Shown here: positions 24,173-34,596 of the stretch, one piece after another | How positions within the stretch are numbered: position 1 is the stretch's first letter | How the letters are laid out: every line of letters begins with the position of its first letter | Assembly (NCBI GenBank): GCA_008692225.1 | Contig: VICG01000015.1 | Span: 265,001 to 329,000, forward strand | Direction: 5' to 3' | DNA length: 64,000 nucleotides | Source: Monilinia fructicola | Lineage: Eukaryota; Ascomycota; Leotiomycetes; Helotiales; Sclerotiniaceae | Notes under the pieces: model-generated | What the model saw: only the letters and a program-made list of their open reading frames with translations | The model's database searches: none | What the model was told of the DNA's origin: nothing | Made by a program: the position numbers and the translations under genes

Positions 24173-24441
24173 CTCGGGCGAGTTTTAAAAGACGCATACG
24201 TAAAAAATATAACTTATAATTATTTAATAAAACCTTAATATAATTTTATAAGATTTATAAGTATTGTAGATTTAATATTTCTAAATTTACTATAAGAAAT
24301 TTATATTATAAAACTCAATATAAAGGAAATCTTAAAATACTTAGTCTAATTTATATATAAATTATATAAAATTATATTAAGATTTTATTAAATGATTATT
24401 AGTTTTATATTCGCTTATGCCTCTCTCAAAACGCGCTCGAG
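24173..24441. mobile_element. TIR element, family A, 269-bp copy
   Basis: Starts CTCGGGCGAGTTTTAAAAG after TA (24171-24172) and ends CTCAAAACGCGCTCGAG before TA (24442-24443). About 80 bp at each end are inverted repeats (AACTTATAATTATTTAATAAAA block on the left, its complement on the right). Almost the whole element is a hairpin, so it is a MITE. It lies only about 20 bp from the family B element. Confidence 0.85.
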
Positions 24442-24462
24442 TAGATTAATAGATATCAATTA

Positions 24463-25362
24463 CTCGAGCGGATTTTAAGAAATATATAAACTATAACGAT
24501 CGATATAGAAGAAGTCAGCCTTAAAGCTAATACCCTTAGCGTATCAGCAAGGACGATATAGTTAACATTGCTAATATTATCGGTAAAAGTAAATAATATA
24601 AGTTTAACTATAAGTAAACAATTTTAAATAGTTTAATACAGATTAGCTTTTACTACGATATACGTTTCTTACCATAAACGAATATAAAACCCTTAATTAT
24701 ATAATGGAACCTTAATAAAGTTTAAAATAATTTATATATATTATAATTATAGTATCTTTAATATCTTTTTATAAGATTTTTATATTAACCTTATAAAAAA
24801 CGAATTTTAAACTAATACTAGGATTATAGAGTTAGTGATTTTTAAAACCCTAGTAATTTATTAATATAGGAATTTAAATATTATAAATTAAAATAATATA
24901 AAATAATATAAGTTTTAAGGTTTTATAAACTATTATTAAAATTTTAAAATTTAGTAAAATTTACTTAATTTATATAAATATATTAATATAGAGAAAGAAA
25001 AGATCTTAATTTTAAAGATAAAATATACTTCTATAATTAAAATAAACTAATTTATTTTTTAAAATTTATAAATTTTCTTATATTTTAAATTCTATTTGTA
25101 TATATCTTAGGTATAAATAAGAATAGTTAAGCTTTATAATAAAGAAGATGTATAATATAAGAAGCTAATCTTTAAAAATATTCTTTATTTAAAATTAATT
25201 TTTATAATATAATAAATTTTTTATATAAAGTAGAAAAGAAGGTATAAAAAATACTAAATTTATAATATTTATAAATTATATAAATTATATAATGTTTTAT
25301 TAAGGTTTCGTAAAATAATTATAAGTTTTATATTTACCTATACCTCTTTTAATACTTTCGAG
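24463..25362. mobile_element. TIR element, family A, 900-bp copy
   Basis: Starts CTCGAGCGGATTTTAAGA after TA (24461-24462) and ends CCTCTTTTAATACTTTCGAG before TA (25363-25364). The interior from about 24740 resembles 28620-29240 of the 28510 copy (GGATTATAGAGTTAGTGATTT-type block). The first 200 bp hold extra, less mutated sequence not seen in the other copies. No open frame. Confidence 0.75.
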
Positions 25363-25364
25363 TA

Positions 25365-25886
25365 GATAGGGAGATAAATAGATAAATAAATAAATAAATA
25401 GATAAATAAATAGAAAGATACGAGTAATAGATATTTCTTACCTCCTGCTGTCCATTTTCCAGCTGTCCATCTTATCTATGAGTAAAGCTTCATGCCTTCT
25501 TCTCCACAACACCCATTGATCACCCAATAACACCCACACCCATATCCACCTGTTGACCCCTACCACCACCACCACCACCACCACTACCACTACCACCTCT
25601 TCCAAAACCTGTCATCTTGATCATCTTGATAACTTCTACAACTCGACAACTCAACAACTTTCATTCCTCACCACTCACCATTCTGGCTTCTGTCATAAAA
25701 CTCTTACGTGCAATTTTCTATTTGCTTCTCGTCTTCCTCTCCATAACTGCCATACTGGCTACCTCAAGAATTGGACCCAGACTGGGAGCTTTATTCAGTC
25801 AATTAAGACCTACAAATATAAAACCACTTTGGTCCCCTCTCTCAACCATTAAACCAACTTCAACACGACTCATCACTACCGCAACC
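25365..25886 (+). promoter_or_regulatory. Upstream region of the M3 peptidase gene
   Basis: A GATAAATA microsatellite (about 25366-25410) marks the end of the transposon cluster. An ACC-triplet run lies at 25560-25597. The peptidase frame is open back to 25617 and would encode a hydrophobic stretch, but that extension has no ATG, so it is taken as leader. Confidence 0.45.
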
Positions 25887-28004
25887 ATGGCACCTTCTCA
25901 ATACCAAAAACCTCCCCAGTCTCCTCCTCTCTTTACTCATACCGAATCCCAGATTATCGATGAAGCTAAAGGCTTGATGGATAAATACCGATCCCTTCTC
26001 GATAACCTCGTTGCAACAGTTAAACCTGAAGATGCAACATTCGAAAATGTCCTTTTACCTACCGCCAACCAAGATGATCTTGATTCCCTTCAAACCAGCA
26101 TCCTTACCTTTTATCAAGCCGTATCTGCCGATTCGAAACTTCGTGATGCGAGTTCGAAAGCCGAGGAAATCATGGATGAAGCTCAGATTGAGATGGCCAT
26201 GAGGGAAGATGTTTTTCAATTGGTCGATGCCGTTTATAAAAAGGGAGAGAACTTGGATCCGGAATCAAAGAGATTGTTGGAGAAGGAATACAAAGGCTAT
26301 ATCAAGAATGGGTTGGGGATTGAGAAGGGTCCAAAGAGAGATAGGTTCAAGGAGATAAGTAAGAGGTTGGCTACGATCGGAACGAAGTTTCAAAAGAATT
26401 TGAATGAAGAGGATGGTGGTATCTGGTTTACATTAAAGGAGCTTGATGGGGTTCCAGAGGATGTTATCTCTGGGTTGGAGAAAGGAACAGGGGAGAATGA
26501 AGGAAAGCTGAAATTATCTTTCAAATATCCTGATTTATTCCCTACGCTTAAGTTTGCGAAGGATGCCGAGACGAGGAAGCAAGTCTTTGTTCAAAATGAG
26601 AATAAGTGTCATGAGAATGTGGAATTGTTCAAGGAAGCTATTGTTCTTAGAGATGAGGCTGCTAGATTATTGGGTTACCCTGATCATGCAAGTTTCAGGA
26701 TTGAGGATAAGATGGCAAAGACTCCCGCGACGGTGAATGAGTTCTTGCATGATTTGAAGGTTCAACTTGCTCCAGGTGGAGTTAAGGAAATTGAACATCT
26801 CAAGTCTATCAAGAAACAAGATCTGGATGCTCGAGGATTGGGATCGACCAATGATGATAATTATTATCTCTGGGATAATAGATTTTATGATCGAATGATG
26901 GTTGAGAATGAATTCTCGATTGATGAGAATAAGATTGCGGAATACTTCCCTCTTCAATCTACCATTGAAGGAATGCTTAAAATCTTCGAAGAGTTATTCG
27001 GATTTGTCTTTGTTGATATCAGTTCCGAGGAAGAATTGGCCAAGATCTCATCAACTGGCAAAGCTTCTGATGTTTTACCTCATCCAGATTTTAAACTCTT
27101 CAGCGTTTGGGATGATGAAGGTGAAGGTGGGGGATTTGTTGGATATCTTTACTTGGATTTACATCCACGTCCAGGAAAATATGGTCACGCCGCAAACTTC
27201 AATCTTCAACCAGGTTTCTCATATCCAAACGGTACAAGAAGATATCCAGCCACAGCACTTGTTTGCAACTTTTCCAAACCAACTGAGAAGAAACCATCAC
27301 TCCTGAAACATGATGAAGTTGTTACTCTATTTCATGAATTGGGTCATGGTATTCATGATTTGTCTGGTCGTACTAGATATTCTCGTTTCCATGGTACAAA
27401 TACTGTACGAGATTTCGTCGAAGCTCCAAGTCAAATGTTGGAAAATTGGTGTTGGACTCCCAGTCAATTGAAGAACTTGAGTAAGCATTACCTTACCGGT
27501 GAACCAATTCCAGATGATTTGATCGCCAAACAAATTAGCACTAAACATGTTAATGCTGCTCTCTTCAATCTTCGTCAACTTCATTTCGGTATATTCGATA
27601 TGACCGTTCATACCCCAAAGACTCACGAAGAAGCTGAAGCTTTCAAACTAAGTGAAGTTTATAACAATCTTCGAACTGAAATTTGTGGCCTCAAAGGACC
27701 AGAAGCTTTAGGTGCCAAGAGTGATTGGGGACATGGTCAAGCTACTTTTGGTCATCTTATTGGTGGTTATGATGCGGGTTATTATGGATATCTTTCAAGT
27801 CAGGTTTATAGTACTGATATGTTCTATACTGTCTTTAAAAAGAATCCAATGGATCCAAAGGAAGGCAGAAGATATAGACATACGGTTTTGGAGAAGGGTG
27901 GTAGCCAGGATGAAATGACTACTTTGGAACAGTTCCTGGGAAGAAAACCTAGTACCGAGGCATTTTATAAGGAATTGGGGTTGAAGGATGCTAAGAAGAA
28001 TTAG
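25887..28004 (+). CDS. PRD1: M3 metallopeptidase (saccharolysin/thimet oligopeptidase)
   Basis: Intronless 705-aa protein. The start is the first ATG of the open frame, in a strong GCAACCATGG context; the frame extends 90 codons upstream without ATG. The zinc site is HELGH (H483, E484, H487) in LFHELGHGIHDLSGRT, with the third ligand E512 in DFVEAPSQMLENW, exactly the spacing of family M3. GHGQATFGHLIGGYDAGYYGYL and GRRYRHTVLEKGGSQDE are the usual substrate-binding tyrosine-rich loop and C-terminal block. Length matches yeast Prd1 (about 712 aa). The family cuts oligopeptides of roughly 5-17 residues in the cytosol and mitochondrial intermembrane space. The N-terminal 90 codons before the ATG could add a hydrophobic presequence if a non-AUG start were used, but this is speculative. 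The gene is intact, and transposon clusters lie on both sides. Confidence 0.95.
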   Translation: MAPSQYQKPPQSPPLFTHTESQIIDEAKGLMDKYRSLLDNLVATVKPEDATFENVLLPTANQDDLDSLQTSILTFYQAVSADSKLRDASSKAEEIMDEAQIEMAMREDVFQLVDAVYKKGENLDPESKRLLEKEYKGYIKNGLGIEKGPKRDRFKEISKRLATIGTKFQKNLNEEDGGIWFTLKELDGVPEDVISGLEKGTGENEGKLKLSFKYPDLFPTLKFAKDAETRKQVFVQNENKCHENVELFKEAIVLRDEAARLLGYPDHASFRIEDKMAKTPATVNEFLHDLKVQLAPGGVKEIEHLKSIKKQDLDARGLGSTNDDNYYLWDNRFYDRMMVENEFSIDENKIAEYFPLQSTIEGMLKIFEELFGFVFVDISSEEELAKISSTGKASDVLPHPDFKLFSVWDDEGEGGGFVGYLYLDLHPRPGKYGHAANFNLQPGFSYPNGTRRYPATALVCNFSKPTEKKPSLLKHDEVVTLFHELGHGIHDLSGRTRYSRFHGTNTVRDFVEAPSQMLENWCWTPSQLKNLSKHYLTGEPIPDDLIAKQISTKHVNAALFNLRQLHFGIFDMTVHTPKTHEEAEAFKLSEVYNNLRTEICGLKGPEALGAKSDWGHGQATFGHLIGGYDAGYYGYLSSQVYSTDMFYTVFKKNPMDPKEGRRYRHTVLEKGGSQDEMTTLEQFLGRKPSTEAFYKELGLKDAKKN

Positions 28005-28507
28005 AGGGTTAAGATGGGGTAGGATGGGGTAGGGATTAGTATTATGGTTGTGGTTGTGGTTGTGGTTATGGTTTGGATTGGGATTGGGGATTGGTATTGA
28101 GGCTTAGGGTTAAGATTAAGACGATGTTTTACGTGGGATTAGATGAGATACAATGAAATGAAGACTTCCTCTGCGTTTGCAAATTTGTATAATCTGGGAG
28201 GAAGTTTGGAAATTGTGATTAAGTGTCAACGGTTATATTTGTTATGGACTGTTGATGATGATGATGTTGTTGTTTTGGATTGCATACTCGGTAATTCAAA
28301 TTAGATATCCCCCCATATCATTTCCCTCTTACATATCTAGTGACAGAGACGCAGGAAACCCCAAGCCTTGAGCATCCCTCTTTTCTTTCTCCTGCATAAT
28401 TCGGGTTATAACAAATACCATACAATCGCGACTCGTGCACTAATTATTGGCCTGAGAGAAGCGCGGTGGGGGATGAGCCCAGATGCTGCTGAATAATGGA
28501 TATACTA
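28005..28507. other. 3' flank of the peptidase gene
   Basis: No gene. GGTTGTGGTTGT and GGGATTGG runs (28040-28095) and GATGATGATGTTGTTGTT (28254-28275) follow the stop codon. Confidence 0.45.
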
Positions 28508-28509
28508 TA

Positions 28510-29307
28510 CTCGGGCGCGTTTTAAAAGAGGCATAGGCGAATATAAAACTTATAATTATTTAACGAAACTCTTAATATAATTTTAATATAATTTATATAA
28601 TATATTAGATTTAGTATTTTAACATCTTCCTATAAAGTTTTTATATTATAAAAATTATTTTCAAACGAATACTAATACTATAAAGTTAGTGATTTTAAGA
28701 AATTTTAAAATATATTAATATATTAATATAAAATTTAATTACATATAAATTTTAAAGACTAAGATTATAGAAAAATAATATAAATTTAAAAGTTTTATTT
28801 GATATATTAAAAAATTTAATAATATTTATCCTATTAATATATATGTTGATATAAAACATGAAAATTTCAAGATTTCAATGAAAAATTATGCTTATATAAT
28901 CGAAATAAGCGAATTTACCCTTTTAAAACTCATAAATTTTCGTAAATTTTTAAACTTTATTAATATATATCTTAAGTATTAATAAAGATATTAAGATTTT
29001 AAAATTAGTAATATAGAATTTAGCTTTTATTTTATTATAGAATACGATTTTATAGATCTAACTATAATATTCATCGAGTTATTAAATATTATTATAGATC
29101 TTTATTTTTTCTATATTTTTCGAATATTTATACATTTCGTTATACTATTATTCATTTAAAATTGATTTTTATAATACAAAACTTTTATAGCAAATATAAA
29201 AATACTAAATCTATATTATTTATAAATTATATAAAATTATATAAAGGTTTCGTTGATTAATTATAAGTTATATTTTTTGCGTATGCCTCTTTTAAAACCC
29301 GCCCGAG
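28510..29307. mobile_element. TIR element, family A, 798-bp copy
   Basis: Begins CTCGGGCGCGTTTTAAAAG after TA (28508-28509) and ends CTTTTAAAACCCGCCCGAG before TA (29308-29309), nearly perfect inverted termini. The next 60 bp at each end (GGCATAGGCGAATATAAAAC; complement GCGTATGCC) are also paired. The interior is AT-rich with no frame. The best-preserved copy for defining the family. Confidence 0.88.
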
Positions 29308-29373
29308 TAGTTTAATGTTTACTTAGCCTTATTTATAAACCTTGATCTTTTTCATTGATTAATTAATCAATAG

Positions 29374-29870
29374 TTTGCTAAAGGGTTTAAACGGTTGTTT
29401 TTTAAATTGTGTATTTTTAATCTACATTTTTTATTTATATATTTCAAAATATTTTATTAATTAAAATAATCTTTTTTTGAAATATATATTTTTAAATCCT
29501 TAAAACTTAAAAAATAAAGGATTATAATATTAATAAATATTTATAATCTAGCTAATTTTTAACTTTATATAATATAAAATCAAATAAAAATCGAATTTAT
29601 AATAATATTAAAATAGTATTATTATATAAGTAAATATTATATTAAACAATTAAAATTCTATTTTTAATTTTCAATAACTTTATTATTAATAAAAAATAAA
29701 TAATTATAAAAGTATTAATAAATAGCTAATATCTAGTTTTTTAAACAATTTTAATTTTGATATAAAAAGTTTAATTAATATAATTATTATTAATTAAAAA
29801 GAATTAGAAAATCTTGAAATCTAAGCCAAGAATACGCGATTTAAAAAACAGTTGTTTAGACCCTCCTAAC
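29374..29870. mobile_element. TIR element, family D
   Basis: Inverted termini: left GCTAAAGGGTTTAAAC then GGTTGTTTTTTAAAT; right ATTTAAAAAACAGTTGTTTAG then ACCCTCCTAAC. The arms are roughly 50-60 bp with RIP-like mismatches. About 500 bp, AT-rich, non-coding. Exact ends and target duplication are uncertain, and no second copy is seen in the window. Confidence 0.5.
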
Positions 29871-29906
29871 GGAGTATATTTATATTATGTAAGTATCGAA
29901 GGGTTA

Positions 29907-30801
29907 CCCTACAGAACCAAAATTCTAACCTTTCGACAATCAGTGAATCTTATGTTAAAAACCTAATTTCACTTACGATCTACTTGTTTTTATTGTAGAG
30001 TTATACAGAGTTATGCAGAAATCCTTTATATAGCTTATATACTCAAAAGTGAAAGAACGAGCTAATATAATTAGCTAATATGATTTTCGAAACTTTATTA
30101 TTATAAAAGCTAATCCATTTTTGAAAGCATTATGATTACTTGGATAATCATTTAAATAATCATTTTAATTACAATTATAAGCATTATTATTATTATTATT
30201 GAAAGCTATTTAAAGATTCGAAATTGTTAAGCTTATTTAAAGTGTTAATGTTGAAAAAAAGCGAGAAATAGGGGGGAAAACGAATAGAAAAAAGCAATTT
30301 ATTTTTTCGAATTTCAACAAAATCATTTTAATTTACTTTTAATATAATAAAAGAATGAAAGAATGAAAGAATGAAAGAATGAAAGAATGAAAGAATGAAA
30401 GAATGAAAGAATGAAAGAATGAAAGAATGAAAAGAATGAAAGATGAAAGATGAAAGAATGAAAGATAAAGAATGAAAGATGAAAGAATGAAAGAATGAAA
30501 AATTGAAGGTATTCAAAAATTAGTATATCGAATATTAAAGCTATTCAACGAAACTAATCTATTTTTAAGCCAATTAACAGATTTTAGACTACCTACAGAT
30601 AAACTAATAGATTTTAGACTACCTATAGATAAAACTACCAGATTTTAAGCTTCTTTTAAAGAAACTAATAGAATTCTAACTATTTATAGTTAAATTAATA
30701 TAATTTAGATCATTTATATATACCCATATATTTATAAAACATGATATTTTTGAAAAAACGTTGATTCACTGGCTTTTTGTAGGAATTCTGGTCCCGTAGG
30801 G
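29907..30801. mobile_element. TIR element, family E
   Basis: Left end CCCTACAGAACCAAAATTC and right end GAATTCTGGTCCCGTAGGG are inverted repeats that continue through CAGTGAATC/GATTCACTG for about 60 bp. TTA flanks each end (left flank GGGTTA, right flank TTAACG). About 895 bp with no frame. It carries a GAAAGAAT microsatellite inside (30353-30500). Confidence 0.6.
30353..30505. repeat. (GAATGAAA)n microsatellite
   Basis: About 150 bp of GAATGAAA units with some shortened units in the second half. It lies inside the family E element. Frames across it encode only repetitive peptides. Confidence 0.9.
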
Positions 30802-33800
30802 TTAACGAAAGCTAGATTAGACGTACTATACTATATTATACTGTCCCGTATTGTATTTACTGTATGCGGCAAAGCTCCTTCCTCTATTGCAGATCACAGT
30901 AGTCGAATCTAGAACCTGTGACTTTTGCTGCCATGAATTTTTCCTGTGTGATCTCTTTGCGAGATGTGGATATATCCTTGTCGGTATCGGTAGAGGTAGA
31001 GGTAGAGGTAGGTATGAGGATATATGACGACGTGCAGACGTGGACTATATCCCTGGATATATTGAATGATTCTCCAGTCGGCAATCATCCCACGTGTAGA
31101 ATTCGGCGTCTCGCTTAAAGCAGGGGGGGGGGATGGAACCACCGTTCGGTCCATGTAGACGGGGAGGTTCTCGTGGACGAGAAACGCAATTGTTATGGAG
31201 ATGGAAAGGGGTAGTGCGGGGAGTGATACGGAGGGTTTCGTGCGTGGTTTTGCTCTTTATTTTTTTTTTCTTGGTTGGGCGGGTGGGCCTTGGGAATATT
31301 CTATTGATTATGATATGGCATGGCATGGTTTGGGTTCGGTGGTTTTTTTTTGCGAGGTTTGCTTGGTGGTCCATATATTTAGTGATTACTTCACTCTTGC
31401 AGACTATTCTTTGGCATTGATTTGTTGGAGAGGGCTTGGAATGGCTAGTTGGATGGAGAAATGATTTTGTTTGTCTTCTGCTGTGTAGATTGGTTGTCAC
31501 GGTTAATTTCTGGATAGGAATTCTACAGATTTATTTTATTATCTACGAGAATATCCTTTCATGTTATAAAGGGTTGAATTGGTTCCAGGGCTCTTCTAAC
31601 TGATATTAATATTGAGATTGTTTTACTTTGATATCATCTAGATTCAGCGGGGGCGGAATCTATGATGGAGGTATGGAATATGATGGAGGGTAGATCCTAT
31701 ACCTTTGGAATAGATTCTATAATAGCATTTCTCCGTCAAAGATCAGAATCTCAATAGAATTCAAGTAAGACCATGTCAATTCTGATAGCACGAAAATAAT
31801 CAATTCAACTTTTCATGGCACGAAAGTAATTTAACGCAGTATTTAATAATCGTTTCATAGAATCTTTCCATTATTTCATTTCTGACTCTTATGAATCATC
31901 AGTGCAGGCTGAGTTCACATCTGCCAGCTTCTTAAATTTGCCGAATACCAGCATTCAAAGACCATCACACCGTCCTATCCTAGATTATTACGAAGTTTCA
32001 TGGCTTAGGTCATTGGGAATCGAACATATAATCTCTATAGTGTCTTTTACGGTTGCAAGATTGGAAATTCAATGTCAGAGCTCTGCACATATTATGATAT
32101 AGTTGACGGGAAATCCATTCCAGTCTAAGGTACAGTAAGGGGAATCAAAATATGCATTCGCATGTATATAAATTCTGGAGATGACGAACTCATTGTGAGT
32201 ACATTTGGAACTACAACCTCTTCTAGTTTTTTCTCATTGGGAGGCGAATGTATATCATGCGTACTGTGTCATGCATATGACGCGAAGGTGTGGATGGTTT
32301 CTCGCTGTGATGAAATTTTTGGTATGAAAATTTTTTGTTGAAGTCAAAGTCAAATTCGGATTCATATTATCATTATCATTATTCCTATTATTACAAATCG
32401 GCTCTGGCCTTGCAATCGATATTATGTTGGTCATCAACAGCGAATGTGTAATATATGTTGTTGGCTGTATGATCATTGTCGTTTGTGAAATCTAAAAGTA
32501 TCAAAGGTTATCTTCTTTCTTTGAATCTTTCCTTCCTCTTGTTTAGTTGAATTGTTTTTTCGGAATCTTATATCAATACTCTCCTGGCTGTCTATTGTAG
32601 TCTCCAGACACCGATTTGGATTACCAAGATGTTCAAATTTCTGAGTCTGAATTACCTTCAAGTGTGGTCTATCTTCACTACACGCTACCATGAAAACCTA
32701 TGTATACTAGTGTATCGACTTGCCTTTATGTATTTACTGGCACAGTGGATGAGCAAATGAGATTTTGAATGCACAGAAGTCAAGTGTCGGATATTGTCAT
32801 GAAGGATATCAGATCACTTGCCGCTCTCGAAAAACTAAGAGATGTATTCATCTATATAAACATCTCAAATAGATTAGAATATGGATCAGAATTCATATCT
32901 GAAAATAGACATTGGAAAACTGGGACTGTGTGAGAAAAGGTGTGATATCTTGTCAAGCAGTAAGGTAGAGTAGGCATCATAACCTAATGTATCGGCTGCA
33001 ATAGGTCATCACTCGAAATTATTGGAACAGTTATTATTAAAGTAGATAATATGAAGAATTTTATTGACCATGATAGTATACTATCATTGTTTGGACTTGA
33101 TTTTGCTTGATTTATTCATCAGTGAAGTGTTATTGGTGATTATATGATCTTTCACTGTCACATATTAAATTGAAAGCTTCTGGTTCATTTGATTCAGATA
33201 CCTCACCCATTACCATATCCAGGTGTTAATCAGGGTCTAATTGTAAATCACATTTCTTTCTTAAATTCCTGAGTTCCTATACTAGCTATTTCAAACCAAC
33301 TGGAAGGCTTTGAATATTATCATTCATAGATCATGGTAGTTTTTGATTTGAGCGTAACATATGTCCGCTTTTTCATGTATTGTATACTCTTCCCTAGAAT
33401 TTCGAGAGGTTTGATGAAGCTCTTAGGGCAGGCTAACAGGGAGATGAAAGTCAATTCAATCAGTGAGAACTTCACATACTCCTTCTCTATCTAGTACTCC
33501 TTGGCATTTTCGTTATATAAAGTACTGGTTTGATTTTTGTCTTTGGTTTACGCTGTAGCTAATATTTCCAAGCTTTTAGTTCAGTGTATATCTATTCATA
33601 TTTCCCGATACAACTGAGGAACCATTGGAGATGAAGATCTTTTTGGAATCACTTGTAGAAGTACTGGTGGAAGTTTTGCATTGCTAGACCAAGAAGATCC
33701 CATAAGAGGAATCGGAGTTGAAATGATAGATGAAGTATTTAACAGTTCGACAATACAAACACCAATACTTCCATTCGTTTTTTAGATGACAAGTAGAAGT

Positions 33801-34476
33801 TGTAAAATTATACTATAAATGTTTATTTTCAGAACTAAAATGGACATTTTCTTCCATTAAGCCTCTAGGACGACAACTTCAAAGACGAAGCTATAAGATA
33901 GGAATGAAGGCTTCTGAAAATAATGTATACTAGGGTATTTGAAGTAAAAGAGATGAAATGCAAAGGATATATACCCAAGAAATTTGTATTTGATCTTCAT
34001 CCACATGGTGGACGAAGATAAGACATAGTATTCAAGAACCCGTGGACAGCTGCAAAGTCATCAATACAGTTTAAACCAAAAGTTTTCTACAATCGGCTAT
34101 TTCTATCTTTCGCTAATATCAAACGACTAATTGAATCACAAGTCATTCACGCGTGATGTTGAAAGACCAAAGAAGTTTGTGTGAATGAAATAAGTCCTAT
34201 ATATGACGACTAATAATGTTGAATACCATCTATCTACGGCTGAAACTGACTCTGCTACTGTACAACACACACCAATATTCACGAATAGCGGTCCCTGATA
34301 GAGCCATGAGAATGATATCTCTATCCACTAATAACCATATAGCCGTATAGGCAAACACTAGTCCCAGCTGCTGTAAATAATGACCACTAAAAAAGATATA
34401 CAAGATCTACATCGGAAACCCCAGCTCTCTCAAAACTCATCTTCTTGGAAACATAGCTTCCAAAAGCATATACAAT
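30802..34476. other. Long gene-free region
   Basis: 3.7 kb without a supported gene. 30990-31012 has GGTAGAGGTAGA units. A GC-richer patch at 31120-31330 with an 8-G run allows short frames on both strands, none recognised. From 31500 to 34400 the composition is normal for non-coding DNA, not RIP-like, and stops are frequent in all frames. It may hold long non-coding RNA, an old decayed gene or the extended promoter of the downstream gene; nothing decides between these. Confidence 0.45.
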
Positions 34477-34596
34477 ATGTCTCGCGAAAAAAATCCCACC
34501 CTACGGCTTCTATTTGACAAAGGCTTCGCATTCACGCAAGCAATTTCCAAAAAAGATGTCTTCATCAGAACCTCTTCCCCCAAAGCACTACCATGA
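34477..34596 (+). promoter_or_regulatory. Upstream ORF overlapping the next gene
   Basis: ATG 34477 opens 39 codons, ends at TGA 34594-34596 and overlaps the start (34556) of the downstream gene in another frame. If transcribed, it would hinder translation of the main frame. Alternatively, one indel would fuse it to the main protein. Confidence 0.3.

Noticed and set aside
25617..25886. N-terminal 90-codon extension of the M3 peptidase with a membrane-like segment
   Set aside because: It begins with TTG and contains no ATG; the ATG at 25887 has a strong context and gives the family's usual length.
31045..31500. Overlapping frames of 95-151 codons on both strands
   Set aside because: No family resemblance, biased composition (G-rich plus strand), no conserved pattern or splice continuation.
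31990..32040. tRNA-like T-arm (reverse complement of GGGAATCGAAC)
   Set aside because: The stem bases do not pair and no D-arm or anticodon arm can be drawn.
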